NCBI GenBank assembly: GCA_963835215.1
Contig: CAWIES010000002.1
Location: 310,001-374,000, forward strand
Direction: 5' to 3'
Length of the DNA: 64,000 bases
DNA from: Roseiarcus sp963835215
Lineage (GTDB): Bacteria > Pseudomonadota > Alphaproteobacteria > Rhizobiales > Beijerinckiaceae
Each line of letters starts with the position of its first letter. Within the stretch, counting starts at the first letter, position 1. Under the pieces are notes generated by a model. The model searched no databases and was not told where the DNA came from. It saw only the letters and a program-made list of their open reading frames with translations. This document shows, one piece after another, positions 59,921-64,000 of the stretch. The translations under genes were made by a program, and so were the position numbers.

Positions 59921-60337
59921 ATGAAGGCGACAAGTCCTCCGGCCGCCGCGACCGCTTCGGCCAACATCACCGCGCGGATTAAAGAGCTGGGCGACTGGCG
60001 CGGTGAAACTCTCGCGCATGTGCGCAAACTCATCCACGACGCCGACCCCGACATCGAGGAAGAGTGGAAATGGATGGGAACGCCCGTCTGGTCCCATGAC
60101 GGCATCGTCTGCACCGGGGAAAGCTACAAGCAGGTCGTGAAGCTCACCTTCGCCCGCGGCGCCGCCCTCAACGACCCGAAGGCGCTGTTCAATTCCAGCC
60201 TGGAGGGGAACGTGCGGCGCGCCATCGATCTACGCGAGGGCGAGACGCTCGACGAGGCCGCCTTCAAGCGGCTCATTCGCGCCGCCGTCGCGGCCAACTC
60301 TGCCGCGCTTGCTGAGCGGGCGCGCAAGAAAAAATAA
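59921..60337 (+). CDS. DUF1801 domain protein
   Basis: 138 aa. Matches the DUF1801 pattern: ETLAHVRKLIHDADPDIEEE, WKWMGTPVWSHDGIVC, YKQVVKLTFARGAAL and a helical, Lys-rich C-terminus. These are small cytoplasmic proteins of unknown biochemical role. Start ATG 59921 follows GGAG. It lies 52 nt after the DLH gene on the same strand and may be co-transcribed. Confidence 0.85.
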   Translation: MKATSPPAAATASANITARIKELGDWRGETLAHVRKLIHDADPDIEEEWKWMGTPVWSHDGIVCTGESYKQVVKLTFARGAALNDPKALFNSSLEGNVRRAIDLREGETLDEAAFKRLIRAAVAANSAALAERARKKK

Positions 60338-60388
60338 GTAGGGCTCAGACGCGCGCGGATTTGGCGAGGTCGTGTCGGCTCGCGACGA

Positions 60389-61195
60389 CTAGACCGACGC
60401 CGCCGCAGCCAGCGGCGCAGCGCGATACGAAGACCGGCGCCCCGGCTCGGCGGCCGCGCGGGTTTCGAGCGGCGCAGCTTGCGTCCCGCCAGCCAGCCAA
60501 GCCGACAGCAGGGCGTCGAGCCAGGCGGCGACGGGACGGTCGTAACGGAACCAGCCTTCGAGATGGCCCTCGCGCGGCTGGGCGCCGGGCCGCTCGAGCT
60601 TTTCGGCGCCGCGCACCGTCCAGCGGCACATCATCGAATAGGTGACTTCCGGGTGGAATTGCACCGCCAGCGCGCGCGGACCAAATGCGAAAGCCTGATT
60701 GGGAAAATCGCCCGCCCCGCTCGCCAGCAGGCGCGCCCCACGCGGCAAATCGAACCCATCAAAATGCCACTCATAGACATGGCGCGGGAATGGCGCCGCG
60801 CACAGCCGGTCTGCCTCAGGCGTCGGCGCAACCTCACAATAGCCGAGCTCACCGCGTCGGTCGGAATAGGTGAACACCCGGGCGCCCAAATGGCGAGCGA
60901 GAAGCTGCGCCCCAAGGCAGATGCCAAGGAACGGGCGCTCTTCGCGCAAGGGGACGGCAAGCCAGTCGATCTCGCGCTGGAGCCAGTCGAGTTCGTCATT
61001 GGCGCTCATCGGCCCGCCGAAGACGATCGTGCCGGCATAGTCGCCAAGGGTCGGGGGCAACGGGTCGCCGAGGCAAGGGCGGCGGATGTCGAGACGCACG
61101 CCACGGCGCAGCAGCGCGGCGCCGAGACGGCCGGGCGACGAATGGTCCTGATGCAGGATCATGAGGACCGTATTCGACTGGCCTCGCCCGTTCAT
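60389..61195 (-). CDS. Class I glutamine amidotransferase-like protein
   Basis: 268 aa from ATG 61195, preceded by a GGAGCAGCAGG region; longer frames upstream are not homologous. The amidotransferase triad is complete: Cys93 in FLGICLGAQLLARHL, and His181 and Glu183 in VQFHPEVT. Members transfer glutamine amide nitrogen or hydrolyse gamma-glutamyl compounds (GuaA/PuuD-like). No partner synthetase is adjacent. The C-terminal 30 residues are Ala/Arg-rich and poorly conserved-looking. Confidence 0.87.
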   Translation of the reverse strand: MNGRGQSNTVLMILHQDHSSPGRLGAALLRRGVRLDIRRPCLGDPLPPTLGDYAGTIVFGGPMSANDELDWLQREIDWLAVPLREERPFLGICLGAQLLARHLGARVFTYSDRRGELGYCEVAPTPEADRLCAAPFPRHVYEWHFDGFDLPRGARLLASGAGDFPNQAFAFGPRALAVQFHPEVTYSMMCRWTVRGAEKLERPGAQPREGHLEGWFRYDRPVAAWLDALLSAWLAGGTQAAPLETRAAAEPGRRSSYRAAPLAAAASV

Positions 61196-61400
61196 CCTGC
61201 TGCTCCGTTTCGGCGCAACTCCGTGCGCCGGCTGCGAATCGCCCAGATTCTGCAGCAAGATCGGCGCCGCCGGGTTAACACGGGCCAATCCTGCGCCCCC
61301 ACGCAGTCTTGCCCTCGCCGCGCCGCCCCACTATAAGCCCGCCTTCGCGCCGTTTCCGACACCCCTGGAGGCGTGGCGCGTTGATATAAGGACATACGAC

Positions 61401-62159
61401 ATGGCAGCGATCAAGCAGCTCGCGGCCGTGACGCGCAGTGGGATTGGCAAGGGGGCCTCCCGCTCTGTTCGTCGCGATGGCCGCGTTCCGGGAGTCGTCT
61501 ATGGCGGCGGCGAAAAAGCCGAGCCGATTTCGGTCGACTTCAAGGACCTCCACAAACTTATCTATTCCGGTCATTTCCTGACCACGATCTTCGAGCTCGA
61601 TGTCGAAGGCCGCAAGCAGCGCGTGCTGCCGCGCGATTACCAGCTCGACGTCGTCTCCGACACCCCCCTGCACGTCGACTTCTTCCGCCTTAAGGCGGGT
61701 TCGCGCGTCCGCATCGCGGTGCCGGTGCACGTCACCAATCGCGAAGCCTCGCCCGGCCTCAAGAAGGGCGGCGCGGTCAATCTCGTGCTGCACAGCCTCG
61801 AACTGATGGCGCCGGCCGAGTCCATTCCAGAGTCGATCACCATCGATCTGACCGGCCTCGACTTCCACGATTCGGTTCACATTTCCGACCTCGCCCTGCC
61901 GGAAGGTTGCCGGGTCGCGGACACCAGAACCAACTACACCGTGGTGACCATCGTGCCGCCGACCGTGTTCACCGAAGAGGCGCCGACCGCCGCCGCGACT
62001 GCAGCGGCCGCTGCGACGGCTGCCGCCGCCGGCGCTCCTGCCGGCGGCGCGGCTGCGCCCGCCGCTGGTGGCGCAGCCCCGGCCAAGGGCGCAGCGCCAG
62101 CCAAGGGCGCTGCGGCTCCGGCCAAGGGCGCTGCGCCCGCCGCCCCCACCAAGAAGTAA
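61401..62159 (+). CDS. rplY: 50S ribosomal protein L25/general stress protein Ctc
   Basis: 252 aa from ATG 61401 (AAGGA upstream). The L25 domain is recognised by KGASRSVRRDGRVPGVVYGG and HVDFFRLKAGSRVRIAVPVHV; the CTC C-domain includes LTGLDFHDSVHISDLALP. The tail beyond residue 198 is an Ala/Pro low-complexity stretch with AAPAKG-type repeats, longer than in many homologues. It binds 5S rRNA. A strong terminator follows, then pth, the usual neighbour. Confidence 0.94.
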   Translation: MAAIKQLAAVTRSGIGKGASRSVRRDGRVPGVVYGGGEKAEPISVDFKDLHKLIYSGHFLTTIFELDVEGRKQRVLPRDYQLDVVSDTPLHVDFFRLKAGSRVRIAVPVHVTNREASPGLKKGGAVNLVLHSLELMAPAESIPESITIDLTGLDFHDSVHISDLALPEGCRVADTRTNYTVVTIVPPTVFTEEAPTAAATAAAAATAAAAGAPAGGAAAPAAGGAAPAKGAAPAKGAAAPAKGAAPAAPTKK

Positions 62160-62194
62160 CGCGCCGGCGGCGCCCCGCGCCCTGACCCAAGTCA

Positions 62195-62230
62195 GGCCCG
62201 TCCGCCCTTCTGGGCGGGCGGGCCTTTTTC
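62195..62230 (+). terminator. Rho-independent terminator after rplY
   Basis: GGCCCGTCCGCCC / GGGCGGGCGGGCC forms a 13-bp GC-rich hairpin with one T-G wobble pair and a 4-nt loop, followed by TTTTTC. It lies 35 nt after the rplY stop and before pth. A second T-run (CCTTTTTTC) follows at about 62240. Confidence 0.85.
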
Positions 62231-62267
62231 AACTGCCGGGCCTTTTTTCAACCCCGAGGCGTCGGTC

Positions 62268-62864
62268 ATGCTTCTCATCGTTGGGCTCGGCAACCCTGGC
62301 AGGGAACACGCCAAGAACCGCCACAACATCGGCTTCATGGCGCTCACGCGCATTGCCGAGACGTCTCGCATCGGGCCGTTCCGCTCGCGCTTCCAGGGCC
62401 TGATCGCCGAGGGGCCGATCGGGGGCGAACGGGTCGCACTGCTGGCGCCGCAGACCTACATGAACGAATCAGGCCGCAGCGTCGGCGATGCGATGCGCTT
62501 CTATAAGCTCGGCCTCGAATCGATCGTCGTCATTCACGACGAACTCGACCTCGCCCCCGCCAAGGTGCGGGTCAAGATCGGCGGGGGCTCTGCCGGTCAC
62601 AACGGCCTGCGCTCGATCACCGCCCATGTCGGCAATGACTACAAGCGGGTGCGCCTCGGCATCGGCCATCCTGGCGACAAGGCGCTGGTTTACAATTACG
62701 TGCTCGGCGATTTCGCCAAGGCGGAGGCGGGCTGGGTCGAAGCGGTGTGCGACGCGACGGCGCGCTTTGCCGAGTTGTTGGCGAGCGGGCAGGACGCGAG
62801 CTTCCAGAACAAGGTGCATCTGGCGCTCGACGCGGCGGGGTTTGGCGGCAAGGAAGCGGACTGA
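62268..62864 (+). CDS. pth: Peptidyl-tRNA hydrolase
   Basis: 198 aa. LLIVGLGNPGREHAKNRHN carries Asn10 and His19 of the active site; further motifs are LLAPQTYMNESGRSV, VIHDELDLAPAKVRVKIGGG and AGHNGLRSITAHVG. It recycles peptidyl-tRNA released from stalled ribosomes. The ribosome site is weak (GAGG). Separated from rplY by a terminator, so it may have its own promoter or depend on read-through. Confidence 0.95.
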   Translation: MLLIVGLGNPGREHAKNRHNIGFMALTRIAETSRIGPFRSRFQGLIAEGPIGGERVALLAPQTYMNESGRSVGDAMRFYKLGLESIVVIHDELDLAPAKVRVKIGGGSAGHNGLRSITAHVGNDYKRVRLGIGHPGDKALVYNYVLGDFAKAEAGWVEAVCDATARFAELLASGQDASFQNKVHLALDAAGFGGKEAD

Positions 62865-62865
62865 T

Positions 62866-63075
62866 CCTTCTCCAGCAAAGCTGGGGAAGGTGGCTCGCCA
62901 TAGCCCGTCGGGAGACGGGCGTTCTGATGAACGCCCTATTGCGAGACGGATGGGGTGTGGGACATCGCTCCGAGGCGGGGTGGCGCCCGCCGAACCGCGA
63001 GTTCTCGACGTCCGCGCCCCGCTTTCCACACCCCATCCGGCCTTCGGCCACCTTCCCCGCTGCGCGGAGAAGGGG
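62866..63075. repeat. Extragenic inverted-repeat element between pth and the histidine kinase
   Basis: The left part CCTTCTCC...GGGGAAGGTGGC...GGATGGGGTGTGG recurs in reverse complement from the right end (63075 leftward). Each half also forms its own CCTTCTCC/GGGGAAGG-type hairpin. This looks like a paired palindromic extragenic repeat of the kind scattered in rhizobial genomes. It contains no gene and may act as a terminator for the two convergent genes. Confidence 0.6.
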
Positions 63076-63081
63076 CGCCCC

Positions 63082-64000
63082 CTACTCCGCCGCCTCGCGC
63101 AGCGCCAGACAGCGGCGCAATTGCGCGCGCAGCGGCGCCGGCTTCACCGGCTTGTTGAGCAGCGCGACGTCGGCGCGGGCGGCGGCTTCGCGCACTTCCT
63201 GGCTGCGGTCGGCGGTGGCGAGGATTGCTGGCGCATTGTAGCCGAGTTGCTGGCGCAGTTCGGCGATCGCGCCGAGGCCGTCGCCCTCGTCGAGATGGAA
63301 ATCGGCGATGATCGCGTCGGGCGCGCCGTCGAGCTGAGCGAGCGCCGCGCACGCCTCCTGCAAATTATGCGCGAGGGCGACGCGGCAGCCCCATTTGGTC
63401 AGCAGCGCACGCATGCCGTCAAGCACGCGCGGCTCATTGTCGATCGCCAGCACGCGCAGCCCCTCCAGCGCGTCGCCGGCGAGAAGGGGCTCGGGCGCAC
63501 CCGGTTCGGCCGCGGGCGCCGCGCCCGCTGCGCCCAACGGCGCGACGACCGAAAAGACCGAGCCGCGCCCCGGCGCCGAGCGCACGCCAATCGGATGGCC
63601 GAGCACCCGCCCCAGCCGCTCGACAATCGACAGGCCGAGGCCGAGGCCGCGCGCCGCCCGCATGCCCTGTTCGAGGCGCAGGAACTCTTCGAACACCTGC
63701 CGATGCTGGTCGGCGGGAATGCCGAGCCCCGTGTCCCACACCTCGATGCGCACCGAGCCGGCAATGCGGCGGCAGCCGACCAGCACCCGGCCCTTGGGCG
63801 TATATTTGAGCGCGTTGGAGACGAGGTTCTGCAGCAGGCGGCGCATCAGCCGGCGGTCGGATCGCACCGAGAGCGAGGACGCCACAAAGCGCAGGATCAG
63901 CCCCTTGGCGCGCGCCGTCGGCGCGAACTCGATGTCGAGCTGACGAAAGATGTCGTGCATCGGAAAATCGACCACTTCCGGCCGTGTCGCGCCCGCGTCA
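63082..64000 (-). CDS. Hybrid histidine kinase, C-terminal part (truncated by window edge)
   Basis: The frame is open to the last base, so the sensor and His-containing domains lie beyond the window; 305 residues are visible. An HATPase domain shows LLQNLVSNALKYTPKGRVLV, VWDTGLGIPADQHRQVFEEF and ARGLGLGLSIVERLG. A Pro/Ala linker leads to a C-terminal receiver domain with phospho-acceptor Asp in IIADFHLDEGDG and Lys in ALLNKPVKP. It is likely a sensor with an attached receiver; signal unknown. Convergent with pth across the repeat element. Confidence 0.9.
   Translation of the reverse strand, partial: DAGATRPEVVDFPMHDIFRQLDIEFAPTARAKGLILRFVASSLSVRSDRRLMRRLLQNLVSNALKYTPKGRVLVGCRRIAGSVRIEVWDTGLGIPADQHRQVFEEFLRLEQGMRAARGLGLGLSIVERLGRVLGHPIGVRSAPGRGSVFSVVAPLGAAGAAPAAEPGAPEPLLAGDALEGLRVLAIDNEPRVLDGMRALLTKWGCRVALAHNLQEACAALAQLDGAPDAIIADFHLDEGDGLGAIAELRQQLGYNAPAILATADRSQEVREAAARADVALLNKPVKPAPLRAQLRRCLALREAAE

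Noticed and set aside
61998..62159. Ala/Pro-rich repeats as a separate repeat element
   Set aside because: They are the low-complexity C-terminal tail of ribosomal protein L25 in frame.

Overview
The window is GC-rich, gene-dense bacterial DNA. It looks like a chromosome segment of an alphaproteobacterium, most likely order Hyphomicrobiales (Rhizobiales). The best evidence is the gene order chvI-chvG-hprK-EIIA(Man)-HPr next to lptC-lptA-lptB, together with a second-type GltX, a DUF2865 protein and a bdhA/patatin pair. No phage, plasmid, transposase or CRISPR array was seen.

Positions 1-27039 form a sugar-catabolism island in four blocks. Block A (1-9471, plus) has a ribose-type ABC importer, a GntR regulator, a Gfo/Idh oxidoreductase, a TIM-barrel isomerase, three short-chain dehydrogenases (SDRs), an acetoacetate-decarboxylase-family protein and an L-rhamnose mutarotase; the last SDR closely resembles L-rhamnose 1-dehydrogenase. 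Block B (15927-9490, minus) has a GntR regulator, an enolase-superfamily dehydratase, a second ABC importer, an SDR and an aldose epimerase. Block C (19934-16224, minus) has an SDR, a glucarate-dehydratase-like enzyme, a GntR regulator and an SMP-30-type lactonase. Block D (20107-27039) is divergent: an enolase-superfamily enzyme and a double-HTH GntR regulator on one side, and a third importer, an amidohydrolase-type lactonase and a Gfo/Idh oxidoreductase on the other. Together they suggest import of aldoses or aldonates and non-phosphorylative oxidation (aldose, lactone, aldonate, 2-keto-3-deoxyaldonate). No classical KDG-type aldolase or FAH-type hydrolase is present in the window.

Positions 27040-32037 differ in character. 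A frameshifted alpha/beta hydrolase lies between inverted copies of a 15-bp motif. A tRNA-Leu, an enoyl-CoA hydratase with two frameshifts, a divergent HxlR/NmrA-type pair and a frameshifted patatin coupled to bdhA follow. All four frameshifts are single-base insertions, so sequence error is as likely as gene decay.

Positions 32933-37582 hold the most unusual locus. It encodes a patatin phospholipase and a four-TM SLATT-like protein (minus strand), divergent from a SLOG-SLATT fusion (plus strand). These domain types are known from nucleotide-signal-dependent conflict systems, and this is the best candidate here for an undescribed defence or stress system.

Positions 37587-64000 are mostly housekeeping: the ChvG/ChvI and regulatory-PTS operon, the Lpt genes, a CAT-anticodon tRNA, dgoK, a CobW GTPase with a WD40 partner, an Old Yellow Enzyme, a ceramide-glucosyltransferase-like enzyme, gltX, a DUF2865 protein, xseA, a STAS-less SulP transporter inserted between two copies of the xseA 3' tail, a GH3 glycosidase, a dienelactone hydrolase, a DUF1801 protein, a glutamine amidotransferase, rplY, pth and a partial hybrid histidine kinase at the right edge.
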